DNA of 64,000 nucleotides from positions 1,466,001 through 1,530,000 of the forward strand of contig CAKNFP010000001.1 of NCBI GenBank assembly GCA_930633525.1. Direction: 5' to 3'. This stretch comes from Hyphomicrobiales bacterium (lineage in GTDB: Bacteria > Pseudomonadota > Alphaproteobacteria > Rhizobiales > Beijerinckiaceae). Each line of letters starts with the position of its first letter. The stretch's first letter is position 1. This document shows, one piece after another, positions 8,499-15,482 of the stretch. The position numbers and the translations under genes are program-made. The notes beneath the pieces are model-generated. The model was not told the DNA's origin. It was given only the letters and a program-made list of their open reading frames with translations, and ran no database searches.

Positions 8499-8677
8499 TT
8501 TGTCAGGATCAGTTTGTCGTTGGCTGTGATGCGCAGGCGGTAGCGTTCGCCATTGTGCACGATAACCAGCTCGCGCTTGTCACCGAAGAGCTGTTGGGCG
8601 TTCACGATCGGGTGCTCCGCGGGACGCTTTGCGGAGGCGGGCGGTGTGGGCGGAGAGTTATCGTGCGAGCTTATCAT
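8495..8677 (-). CDS. hmuP: haemin uptake protein HmuP (HemP family)
   Basis: Small protein of 60 aa if started at ATG 8677; a TTG at 8692 would add five residues. The C-terminal half shows the HemP pattern: ELVIVHNGERYRLRITAND then KLILTK at the very end. In Bradyrhizobium japonicum HmuP is reported as a coactivator needed with Irr to express haem uptake genes (established knowledge). Neither possible start has a Shine-Dalgarno sequence, and a 7-3-7 dyad abuts the ATG, so the message may be leaderless or repressed at translation start. First gene of hmuPTUV. Confidence 0.9.
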   Translation of the reverse strand: MISSHDNSPPTPPASAKRPAEHPIVNAQQLFGDKRELVIVHNGERYRLRITANDKLILTK

Positions 8678-8694
8678 ATTTGAACTATTCAAAT
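8678..8694. promoter_or_regulatory. 7-3-7 dyad abutting the hmuP start
   Basis: ATTTGAA-CTA-TTCAAAT, a perfect inverted repeat ending at the base before the hmuP ATG (minus strand). On the minus strand TATGAT follows at the start codon, a possible -10 hexamer. It could be an iron- or haem-responsive operator; the identity of the binding protein is inference. Confidence 0.5.
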
Positions 8695-8724
8695 GTGAAA
8701 CAAAGACGGGATGGCGCTGAGGCT

Positions 8725-8749
8725 TCAGTTTAGAAAAAGATTAAACTGA
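8725..8749. promoter_or_regulatory. 8-9-8 dyad in the hmuP / haem receptor control region, Irr-box-like
   Basis: TCAGTTTA-N9-TAAACTGA, perfect arms. The inner part TTTAGAA-AAA-GATTAAA matches the left half of the rhizobial Irr/ICE motif (TTTAGAA-N3-TTCTAAA as I recall it) exactly and the right half partly. It sits between the divergent hmuPTUV and receptor transcription units, just upstream of a TTGACA at 8764. Confidence 0.5.
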
Positions 8750-8763
8750 GCTGAGCACCAATA

Positions 8764-8792
8764 TTGACACCTCTAAAATAGGTATTTACGAA
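8764..8792 (+). promoter_or_regulatory. candidate promoter of the haem receptor gene
   Basis: Exact TTGACA at 8764-8769, a 17-bp spacer and TACGAA at 8787-8792 as a poor -10. It lies 115 bp before the receptor ATG and directly downstream of the dyad at 8725, a layout expected for a metal-regulated promoter. Confidence 0.4.
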
Positions 8793-8906
8793 ACGCAAAC
8801 GTCGCATGCATCACGCATTCGACCTTCGGACGCCAGCCAGCCTCCAGGTCCGCCACGCGGGACCTCGCCAGCCAGCAGAAAAAACTCGTATTTCAAGGAC
8901 GTTGCG

Positions 8907-11027
8907 ATGTTTCGTGCGACCAGGCTGCAGGCTTTGGCTTTTGTATCCCTTTCGGCCATAACGGCGGCTCAAGCCCAGTCGCCCGCGAATCAGCCGGTGC
9001 CGGCTATGACCGCGCCGGAAGATGTGATCACGCTCGATGCGATCACCATCACGGCCACGAAGACGGTTGAAACAGTGGTCGACACGTTGGCAGGTGCCAG
9101 CGTGGTGACACGCACCGACATGGATCGCTTCCAGGCTTCGACGATTTCGGATGCCCTCATCGGCGTTCCCGGCGTCGTTGCGCCGATGGCGGTGAACGAT
9201 CCCGGCCAATCCATCAACATCCGCGGCATGCAGGACTTCGGCCGCGTGAACGTGCTGGTGGACGGCGCGCGCCAGAATTTCCAGATTTCCGGGCATGGCC
9301 CGAGCGGCACCTTCTATCTCGATCCCGAACTCGTCGGACAGATCGATGTGGTCCGCGGCCCAGTCTCCACGATCTATGGATCGGGCGCCATCGGCGGCGT
9401 CGCGTCCTTCCGGACACGCTCCATCGACGACCTGCTGAAGCCCGACGAGAAGTTCGGCATGGAGCAGAAGGTCGGCGTCGGCACGAACGGCGCAGGCTTC
9501 CTCAACAGTACCTCAGGTGCGGTGCGCCTCGGCACGAATGCCGACCTGTTCGGCCAGTTCGTCTACCGCAACACCAACACCTACAAGGACGGCAACGGCG
9601 ATAAGGTATCGGATACCGGTAGCGAACTTGTTGCCGGCTTGATGAAGTTCAATATTCGTCCCGCCGACGGGCACCAGATCAGCGCCACGGCGCTGCGCCA
9701 GAACTACGATTATACCAACAACGGCGCCAGTGGTTCAGGCACGCGTTGGCGCAACGAGGTTGAAACCGGCACCTATACCCTCGGCTATACATTCAGCCGT
9801 CCGGATGTGCCGTGGCTCGATCTTAGCGTCAAGGGCTACTACACCGAGACCAAGCTGCAGCAGACCACGATCGCGCCCACCTCTGCCTATACCGCGCTCG
9901 GTGTTGTGCCGGGTGACCGGGCGTCCGACCGCATTCGCACTCATGGCTTCGACATCAACAACACCTCGCGCTTCACGACAGGCCCGCTCGAGCATGCGCT
10001 GACCTACGGCTTCGACAGCTCGTGGGACCGCGTGAAGACGATCGACAACGCCGGCGGCTATGTCACGGCTCTGACGCCCTCCGGCAACCGTCGTCTCACG
10101 GGTGCGTTCATTCAGGATGAGCTGAAGTACAGTGATTGGCTGCGTGTGCTCGGCGCGTTGCGCTATGATGAGTACAAGCTGAACGGTGGTGGGTACGAGT
10201 CCGATGGCAGCCGTGTTTCGCCGAAGTTCACGCTGGGCGTGACGCCGGTGAAGGGCATCGAGCTCTACGGTACTTATGCGGAAGGCTATCGCGCACCATC
10301 GATCACCGAAACGCTGATCGCCGGCACGCATCCGTTCCCGGCCTTCAACATTCTGCCCAATCCCTATCTGAAGCCGGAAGTGGCGCGTAACCTCGAAGCC
10401 GGCGTCAACGTGAAGTACAACGACGTCCTGAAGGACGGCGACACATTCCGCGCCAAGGTCAATGTCTTCCGTAACAAGATCGATGATTACATCGATATGG
10501 AAGAGACCGGCTCGCCCTATCTGGTGCCCTTCATCCCCGGCATGCCGTCGAGCGTCTGCAACCGCGCGCCGCAGCTCTGCATGCCGATGTACTCCTACCA
10601 GTATGTCAACGTTGCCCGGGCCAAGATCACGGGCCTCGAGGTCGAGGCCGCCTACGACTGGAAATGGGGCTTCATGACGGTGGCGGGCACGGTGCTCAAT
10701 GGCAAGAACGAGATCACGGGCGGTCCGCTCAACAGCGTCTCGCCGGATCGCGTGTCCTCGACGCTCGGCTTCCGCTTCTTCGACGACAAATTGACGGTCG
10801 GCACTCGGCTGACATTGGTCGACAAGACCAAGAAGAACGTCACCAATCCCGAGGGCGGCTACGGCCTCGTCGATCTGTTCGCCTCGTATCAGTACAACGA
10901 GGATATCCGTGGTGACGTGGTGATCCAGAACCTGTTCGATCGCCAGTACACGCAATATCTGAACACCGAGGCAAGCCCCGGCTTGACTGCGAAGTTCGCG
11001 CTCACGGTGCGTTTCGCCAGCAAATAG
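8907..11027 (+). CDS. hmuR: TonB-dependent haem receptor
   Basis: Outer-membrane beta-barrel receptor of 706 aa that takes up haem with TonB energy. A signal peptide (LSAITAAQAQS) is followed by the TonB-box/plug region around LDAITITATKTVETVVDTLAG and the plug motif NIRGMQDFGRVNVLVDGARQ. The barrel contains the haem-receptor signature: YRAP (in place of FRAP), then a conserved-position His in AGTHPFPAFN, then NPYLKPE (in place of NPNL). It ends in an aromatic-rich strand with terminal LTVRFASK. The gene is divergent from hmuPTUV and is followed by a haem monooxygenase. No hmuS-like gene is adjacent. Confidence 0.93.
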   Translation: MFRATRLQALAFVSLSAITAAQAQSPANQPVPAMTAPEDVITLDAITITATKTVETVVDTLAGASVVTRTDMDRFQASTISDALIGVPGVVAPMAVNDPGQSINIRGMQDFGRVNVLVDGARQNFQISGHGPSGTFYLDPELVGQIDVVRGPVSTIYGSGAIGGVASFRTRSIDDLLKPDEKFGMEQKVGVGTNGAGFLNSTSGAVRLGTNADLFGQFVYRNTNTYKDGNGDKVSDTGSELVAGLMKFNIRPADGHQISATALRQNYDYTNNGASGSGTRWRNEVETGTYTLGYTFSRPDVPWLDLSVKGYYTETKLQQTTIAPTSAYTALGVVPGDRASDRIRTHGFDINNTSRFTTGPLEHALTYGFDSSWDRVKTIDNAGGYVTALTPSGNRRLTGAFIQDELKYSDWLRVLGALRYDEYKLNGGGYESDGSRVSPKFTLGVTPVKGIELYGTYAEGYRAPSITETLIAGTHPFPAFNILPNPYLKPEVARNLEAGVNVKYNDVLKDGDTFRAKVNVFRNKIDDYIDMEETGSPYLVPFIPGMPSSVCNRAPQLCMPMYSYQYVNVARAKITGLEVEAAYDWKWGFMTVAGTVLNGKNEITGGPLNSVSPDRVSSTLGFRFFDDKLTVGTRLTLVDKTKKNVTNPEGGYGLVDLFASYQYNEDIRGDVVIQNLFDRQYTQYLNTEASPGLTAKFALTVRFASK

Positions 11028-11042
11028 AACGGATGGACGTTA

Positions 11043-11070
11043 GGGGCGGAAGGGCGTGCCCTTTCGTCCC
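11043..11070 (+). terminator. long stem-loop after the haem receptor gene
   Basis: GGGGCGGAAGGGC pairs with GCCCTTTCGTCCC as RNA along its whole length with two G-U wobbles, giving a 12-bp stem once a 4-nt loop is allowed. No T-run follows, so it may be a weak terminator or a 3'-end stabiliser of the receptor message. Confidence 0.45.
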
Positions 11071-11149
11071 GGTGACGCTCACCGGCTGATCTGCCATGCT
11101 CTTCGTCGCATAGCGGCGGAGAGCTCTTCTTCAATAAAGGACTAGGCCC

Positions 11150-11482
11150 ATGTTTATTGCGATGAACCGCTTCAAGGTTGCCTTTGGCTCTGAAGACGCT
11201 TTCGAGAACGTCTGGCTGTCGCGCGAAACCCACCTGGAAGATCTTCCGGGTTTCGTTGAGTTTCATCTACTTCGCGGCCCGCGTGGCGAGGACCATGTGC
11301 TCTATTCCTCGCACACGATTTGGCGCAGCAAGGCCGATTTCGAGGCCTGGACGAAGTCTGAGGCCTTCCGGCTCGCGCACAAGGGCGCAGGCTCGAGCGG
11401 CGCGCTCTATATCGGCCATCCGCAGTTCGAGGGCTTCGAGGTCATCCAGACCGTGAAGCCCAGCGGTGCGACCGCGGCCTGA
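11150..11482 (+). CDS. haem-degrading monooxygenase (HmuQ/HmuD, IsdG-like ABM fold)
   Basis: Cytoplasmic protein of 110 aa with the antibiotic-biosynthesis-monooxygenase ferredoxin-like fold. It opens MFIAMNRFKVAFGSEDAFE with the conserved N of IsdG-type enzymes (IAMNRF), continues with SRETHLEDLPGFVEFHLLRG, the characteristic 'pGFv.f.ll' strand, and has HTIWRSKADFEAWTKSEAFR with the conserved W. The His in LAHKGAG is at the position expected for the axial haem ligand. In Bradyrhizobium the HmuQ and HmuD proteins release iron from haem (established). Position right after the haem receptor supports the same role. SD: AAAGGA upstream of the ATG. Confidence 0.88.
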   Translation: MFIAMNRFKVAFGSEDAFENVWLSRETHLEDLPGFVEFHLLRGPRGEDHVLYSSHTIWRSKADFEAWTKSEAFRLAHKGAGSSGALYIGHPQFEGFEVIQTVKPSGATAA

Positions 11483-11553
11483 CAAAACGCCCGATGGCCT
11501 CTGACCGCCGTTGTCGATACGCTTGTCGGCGATGAGCGGTTCAGGGGACAGAA

Positions 11554-12156
11554 TTGTCGGATATGAGCGAGGCGACGCGATCCGCCTTCCGGGTCGCAGC
11601 GATTGTCTACACCAGGCGTGGTGAAGCGGATGATATCCTGGCCGCGCTCGCCATGCGCCTTCGGGAGGAGGAGATCCCTCTTGCCGGGCTCGTCCAGCAC
11701 AATCGCCCGGGCTATGGCGCGCGCGTCCCAGCGCGGATGGTCGCAGAGGATCTGGCGAGCGGCCGCCTGATCGGCATTTCGCAGCCCCTTGGCGCAGCCG
11801 CAGCCGGTTGCCGCCTGGACAGCCAGGGACTTGCAGAAGCGGCGGCGCTCGCCGCCCGGTCGCTTCCCTCCGCAGCCTTCGCCATTCTGTCCAAATTCGG
11901 CAAGGCTGAGGTCGATGGAGGCGGCCTGCGCGCGGAGTTCGTCGCCGCCCTGACACATGGCATACCCCTTATCACTTCGGTTCCAGCAAGCCGGCTCGCG
12001 GATTGGGATGCCTTTCTCGGCAGCCCGTGGCATAGGGCGGGCCCTGTCCCGACGGAGGTCGGCGCACGAGCAAGCTTTGTAGAGGCCCTCGTCGCCTGGA
12101 GCCTCACGCAACTGGAAGCCAGCTCTTTCTCCATGTCCGCCGGCGATCCCACGTGA
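11554..12156 (+). CDS. DUF2478 family protein (putative nucleotide-binding, molybdenum-linked)
   Basis: Cytoplasmic protein of about 200 aa. The frame starts at TTG 11554 with AGGGGA five bases upstream; ATG 11563 is an alternative with a poorer spacing. DUF2478 proteins, annotated as NTPase- or molybdenum-transport-related, show the pattern seen here: AAIVYTRRGEADDILAALA at the start, GLVQHNRPGYGARVPARMV, and AILSKFGKAEVDGGGLRAEF with the invariant 'nkFGk.E..G.G' motif. Its stop overlaps the GTG start of mobA by 4 bp, so the two are translationally coupled, which supports a role in molybdate or molybdenum cofactor supply (inference). Confidence 0.82.
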   Translation: MSDMSEATRSAFRVAAIVYTRRGEADDILAALAMRLREEEIPLAGLVQHNRPGYGARVPARMVAEDLASGRLIGISQPLGAAAAGCRLDSQGLAEAAALAARSLPSAAFAILSKFGKAEVDGGGLRAEFVAALTHGIPLITSVPASRLADWDAFLGSPWHRAGPVPTEVGARASFVEALVAWSLTQLEASSFSMSAGDPT

Positions 12157-12782
12157 CAGGCCCTGGCGGAATTCCCCCAACGGCCGGCCTTGTGCTCGCC
12201 GGCGGGCTCAGCCGGCGCATGGGCGCCGACAAGGCGCGGCTCATCCTGGCCGGCAGGCCATTGCTCGCTCATGTCCTGGAACGTCTTGCCCCGCAGTGCG
12301 TCGCGGTGGCGATCAATACCGGCGACCGGGGCCCGCAAGCCGCCAGCCTCGGCTATGATCTCGTCGAGGACACCGTTCCCGGCCAGATCGGCCCCCTCGC
12401 GGGCGTTCTCGCTGGCTTGTCTTGGTGCGCGTCCAGCCATCCGGATGTGGCGTGGATGGTGAGCAGTGCGGTCGACACGCCCTTCCTGCCGCGCGATCTA
12501 GTGATACAGCTCCATCGGGAGCGCGCGCGTGCAGGCGCCGATCTCGCCTGTGCCGTCTCGGCGGGGCGAAGGCATCACGCGACGACACTCTGGCCGGTCA
12601 CGCTCGCAAAGGCGCTGCACGACGCCCTGATGAATGACGGAATTCGCGCCGTGGCCGCGTTCACCGATCGTTACCGCGTCGCTGTGGCCGAATGGTCATG
12701 CGCGCCGGTGGATCCCTTCTTCAACGTGAACACGCCCGCTGATCGCGACGAGGCCGAGCGGCTCGCCGGGCTTGCCGGATAA
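12153..12782 (+). CDS. mobA: molybdenum cofactor guanylyltransferase MobA
   Basis: Transfers GMP from GTP to molybdopterin cofactor, forming MGD in the cytoplasm. 209 aa. The nucleotide-binding signature LAGGLSRRMGADKARL is close to the N-terminus; the segment PGQIGPLAGVLAGL is the conserved 'gPLaGi.agL' loop and SSAVDTPFLPRDL contains the metal-binding Asp. DPFFNVNTPADRDEAERL near the C-terminus is typical. Starts with GTG inside the stop of the DUF2478 gene (GTGA). Length is normal for MobA. Confidence 0.93.
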   Translation: MTGPGGIPPTAGLVLAGGLSRRMGADKARLILAGRPLLAHVLERLAPQCVAVAINTGDRGPQAASLGYDLVEDTVPGQIGPLAGVLAGLSWCASSHPDVAWMVSSAVDTPFLPRDLVIQLHRERARAGADLACAVSAGRRHHATTLWPVTLAKALHDALMNDGIRAVAAFTDRYRVAVAEWSCAPVDPFFNVNTPADRDEAERLAGLAG

Positions 12783-12825
12783 AGCGCCTCCGCGCCCGGC
12801 CAGGTGGGCTCGAAGCCGACGAGGC

Positions 12826-13053
12826 TCAGAGGCAGCGGCGCTCGATCGTGAAGATCAGCGTATCCCCCTTGCGCTCCTGCGATACCAAGCGATCGCCGCG
12901 CTGTTGCAGCAGATGCGGGATGTCGATCGCGGCCATGGGGTCGGTGCAGGACACCACGAGCTCTGCGCCGACGGCTGCCTGCTGCAGGGCCTTGCGTGTG
13001 TGCAGCACGGGCAGGGGGCATTTCAGGCCGCGCAGGTCGAGTTCGATCGCCAT
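12826..13053 (-). CDS. TusA-family sulfurtransferase-like protein
   Basis: Small cytoplasmic protein of 75 aa with the TusA/SirA fold. MAIELDLRGLKCPLPVL carries the CPxP motif with Cys12 as the presumed persulfide carrier, then TRKALQQAAVGAELVVSCTD and MAAIDIPHLLQQRGDRLVSQ as in the family. The start at 13053 is preferred over upstream in-frame codons because it begins the domain and GGAA lies about 8 bases upstream. It converges with mobA. A link to molybdoenzyme sulfuration or tRNA thiolation is possible but not shown by the sequence. Confidence 0.85.
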   Translation of the reverse strand: MAIELDLRGLKCPLPVLHTRKALQQAAVGAELVVSCTDPMAAIDIPHLLQQRGDRLVSQERKGDTLIFTIERRCL

Positions 13054-13210
13054 TTCACACATTCCAGGCGCAAATGTTTCGAGCGCTGGTTCCTGTCGCC
13101 ATCCGTCGCTGCTTCCTGCCGGAGGCACGGCCACCGGTCAAGCTGTCGCGCATGCGGCCCTCACGCCGCTATGGTAGATACCTCCCAGCGAAGACCGAAA
13201 AAGGCTGACC

Positions 13211-14125
13211 ATGGCGACCCCAATCGACACGACCGCCGAACAACGGCTCATGCGCATGTCGATCGTCGTGACGCTCGTCGTCGCCTCGGTCGGCGTGTTG
13301 TTCGGCCTCCTATCCGGATCGATGTCGATCCTCTTCGATGGTGTCTTCTCCGCTATCGATGCGGCGATGTCGCTGCTTTCCCTCGGCACCATGCGTCTCA
13401 TCAGCCGCGAGACAAGCCGGCGCTTCCAGTTCGGCTATTGGCACATCGAACCCATGGTCCTGGCCTTCAACGGCGGCGTCCTCATGCTGCTGTGCTTCTA
13501 CGCCTTCTTGAATGCCGTCGGCGATATCCTGGCGGGCGGGCGCGTGCTCAATTTCGATCTCGCGCTGGTCTACGCGGTCATCGTGGCGGTCGCCTGTTTC
13601 ACCATGGTGTTTATCGAGCATCGCAAGAACAGGAAGCTCCGATCGGAATTCATCCGCATCGACACCCAGAGCTGGCTGATGTCAGGGCTTATCACATTGG
13701 CACTGCTTGTCGCCTTTGTGACGGCGCTGGCGATTGAGGGAACACGGTTTTCGCCCTTCATCCCGTATATCGATCCGTTTGTTCTGGCGGTGCTGACAGC
13801 TTGCCTGATCTTTGTGCCGGTCAAGATTATCCGGAGCGCGCTCAGCAGCATTTTTCAGATCGCGCCCACGGGTCTCGACGAGAAGGTCCGGGGGATCGTC
13901 GCGGATGTCGTCGCGCGCAATGGGTTCACCACCTATTCGAGCTATGTCGCGAAGATCGGGCGGGCGCTGTTTGTCGAAATCCACATCGTCGTGCCGAAGG
14001 ATTTTCCGGTCGGCACCATCGGCATGTTGGATGAGATTCGCAGGGAGATCGGGGACAAGGTCGGCGGCGGCGGGCCACAGCGCTGGCTCACCATCGCCTT
14101 CACGACGGACGAGACGTTGATCTGA
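13211..14125 (+). CDS. cation diffusion facilitator (CDF) family exporter
   Basis: Inner-membrane antiporter-like protein of 304 aa predicted to move a divalent metal. Six hydrophobic segments are seen, starting IVVTLVVASVGVLFGLLSGS. The second-helix metal motif is SILFDGVFSAIDAAMS (D-x3-... -D pattern) and another acidic/histidine set lies in RRFQFGYWHIEPMVLAFNG. The C-terminal cytoplasmic part, from about residue 215, has the CDF domain pattern with LFVEIHIVVPKDFPVGTIG. The metal cannot be assigned. Single gene, SD-like AAAAAGG before the ATG. Confidence 0.85.
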   Translation: MATPIDTTAEQRLMRMSIVVTLVVASVGVLFGLLSGSMSILFDGVFSAIDAAMSLLSLGTMRLISRETSRRFQFGYWHIEPMVLAFNGGVLMLLCFYAFLNAVGDILAGGRVLNFDLALVYAVIVAVACFTMVFIEHRKNRKLRSEFIRIDTQSWLMSGLITLALLVAFVTALAIEGTRFSPFIPYIDPFVLAVLTACLIFVPVKIIRSALSSIFQIAPTGLDEKVRGIVADVVARNGFTTYSSYVAKIGRALFVEIHIVVPKDFPVGTIGMLDEIRREIGDKVGGGGPQRWLTIAFTTDETLI

Positions 14126-14512
14126 CGCGCGCAACTCGAGGCCGTAGCACGATCGCAAAAGCTGCACGGTCGGTGGTGAAGGCGCACGCGCCTGCCGCGA
14201 AGGCCCGGCATATCGCCGGCTCGTCAAGCGCCCACACCGCACGCTGCCAAAGTCAACGTCTTCGAACTCGGGGCGGCTACGTGCTGGTTGGAAGGCGGGG
14301 CGATCGGGCATTTCGCGGCGAGGGTCCCGACCTCGTCCTGTGCAGGGCAGGCGAGCCCCCATCCCCCGCGGCAAGGCAAAGTCCAGACGGCGCGCTCGTC
14401 TGGATTAGCGTCCCATACAAGAAAATGTGATGGGACTCGGGAGAGCGTTCTCTCCTCTAAATCAACCCGCGCATCATGAATGAAGAAATTGAGCGCTATC
14501 AGGGAGATCGGG
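14126..14512. other. intergenic stretch, no gene seen
   Basis: About 385 bp between the CDF gene and the secreted lectin-like gene. Only short frames without ribosome binding sites; it should hold the promoter of the downstream gene, which I could not pick out. Confidence 0.5.
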
Positions 14513-15172
14513 ATGGGTATCATACGGACATCGGCTCTGGCTTGCGGCCTGCTGATTGGGGCTTTCGGCGCCGCCGAGGCGCAGCAGGCGGATATGACGT
14601 TTTTCGTGACAAGCGCGGGCCCCGGTCAGGGCGCGAATCTGGGCGGGCTCGATGGCGCCGACCGCCTTTGTCAGACGCTGGCCCAGACCGTGGGAGCGGG
14701 GTCCAAGACCTGGCGGGCGTATCTCTCGACCCAGGCTGTGAACGGCGCGGCGGCGGTCAATGCCCGCGATCGCATCGGCCGGGGGCCATGGCAGAACATC
14801 AAGGGCGTCGTCGTTGCCAAGGATGTCGCGGATCTTCATGGCGGTAGCAACAACCTCACGAAGCAGACCGCTCTCACCGAAAAGGGCGCGGTCGTCAACG
14901 GACGCGGCGACACGCCGAATATTCATGACGTGCTCACGGGCTCCCAGCCGGACGGCACGGCCTTCGCGGCCGGGAGCGACATGACCTGTGGCAACTGGAC
15001 GAAGGGCGGCGCCGATGGCGCTGCGATGGTCGGCCATCATGATCGTATGGGGCTCAACGAGGAACCTCCTGCAAAGTCCTGGAATTCGTCGCATCCCTCC
15101 CGTGGTTGCGGCCAGGATGCCTTGAAGACGACGGGCGGGGCAGGGCTGCTCTATTGCTTCGCGGCCAACTGA
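14513..15172 (+). CDS. secreted lectin/endostatin-like protein
   Basis: Predicted exported protein of 219 aa. ATG 14513 is chosen because AGGGAG lies 6 bases upstream and it yields a clean signal peptide ending FGAAEAQQ; an upstream ATG at 14480 would add 11 residues. The mature protein has the pattern of small C-type-lectin/endostatin-like domains annotated as 'lectin' in rhizobia: LGGLDGADRLCQTLAQTVGA, SKTWRAYLSTQ, then WNSSHPSRGCGQDAL and a final LLYCFAAN. Four Cys (LCQ, MTCGN, RGCGQ, LYCF) could form two disulfides. Ligand unknown. Stands alone upstream of a second secreted protein. Confidence 0.75.
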   Translation: MGIIRTSALACGLLIGAFGAAEAQQADMTFFVTSAGPGQGANLGGLDGADRLCQTLAQTVGAGSKTWRAYLSTQAVNGAAAVNARDRIGRGPWQNIKGVVVAKDVADLHGGSNNLTKQTALTEKGAVVNGRGDTPNIHDVLTGSQPDGTAFAAGSDMTCGNWTKGGADGAAMVGHHDRMGLNEEPPAKSWNSSHPSRGCGQDALKTTGGAGLLYCFAAN

Positions 15173-15195
15173 GCGCCTAGCCGCTCTTCTGCACT

Positions 15196-15241
15196 GGACA
15201 TGTTCCTGCGCGCTTTTCAGCGAGTCAGTGGGAACATGTTC
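15196..15241. repeat. two copies of a GGAACATGTTCC-like palindrome, 36 bp apart
   Basis: Copy 1 GGACATGTTCC (15196-15206) and copy 2 GGAACATGTTC (15231-15241) are each near-palindromic around CATG, with centres 36 bp apart; they also pair with each other (ACATGTTCC/GGAACATGT) as a possible stem. No T-run follows. Could be a double operator or a 3' structure of the lectin-like gene. Confidence 0.4.
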
Positions 15242-15482
15242 ATGCCGGCCGATGTTCGATGAGCCTGCGGTCCAGGTCGCCGTGCATGCGTCGCGATCGT
15301 GAGTAGAAAGCCCTCCCCACAGAGATCTGTATTCCCATCAACCATGCGGGGTAGCCCTTTTCACCACGATAGCCCGGATTAATACACGAATCCCTTGTAT
15401 TCTTGACTGCTGAAATTCATAGTTCGTGTCCGCAGCCGGCGATGTCGGGCGGCCGATGACCGCGACAACTGAGGGGAACACT

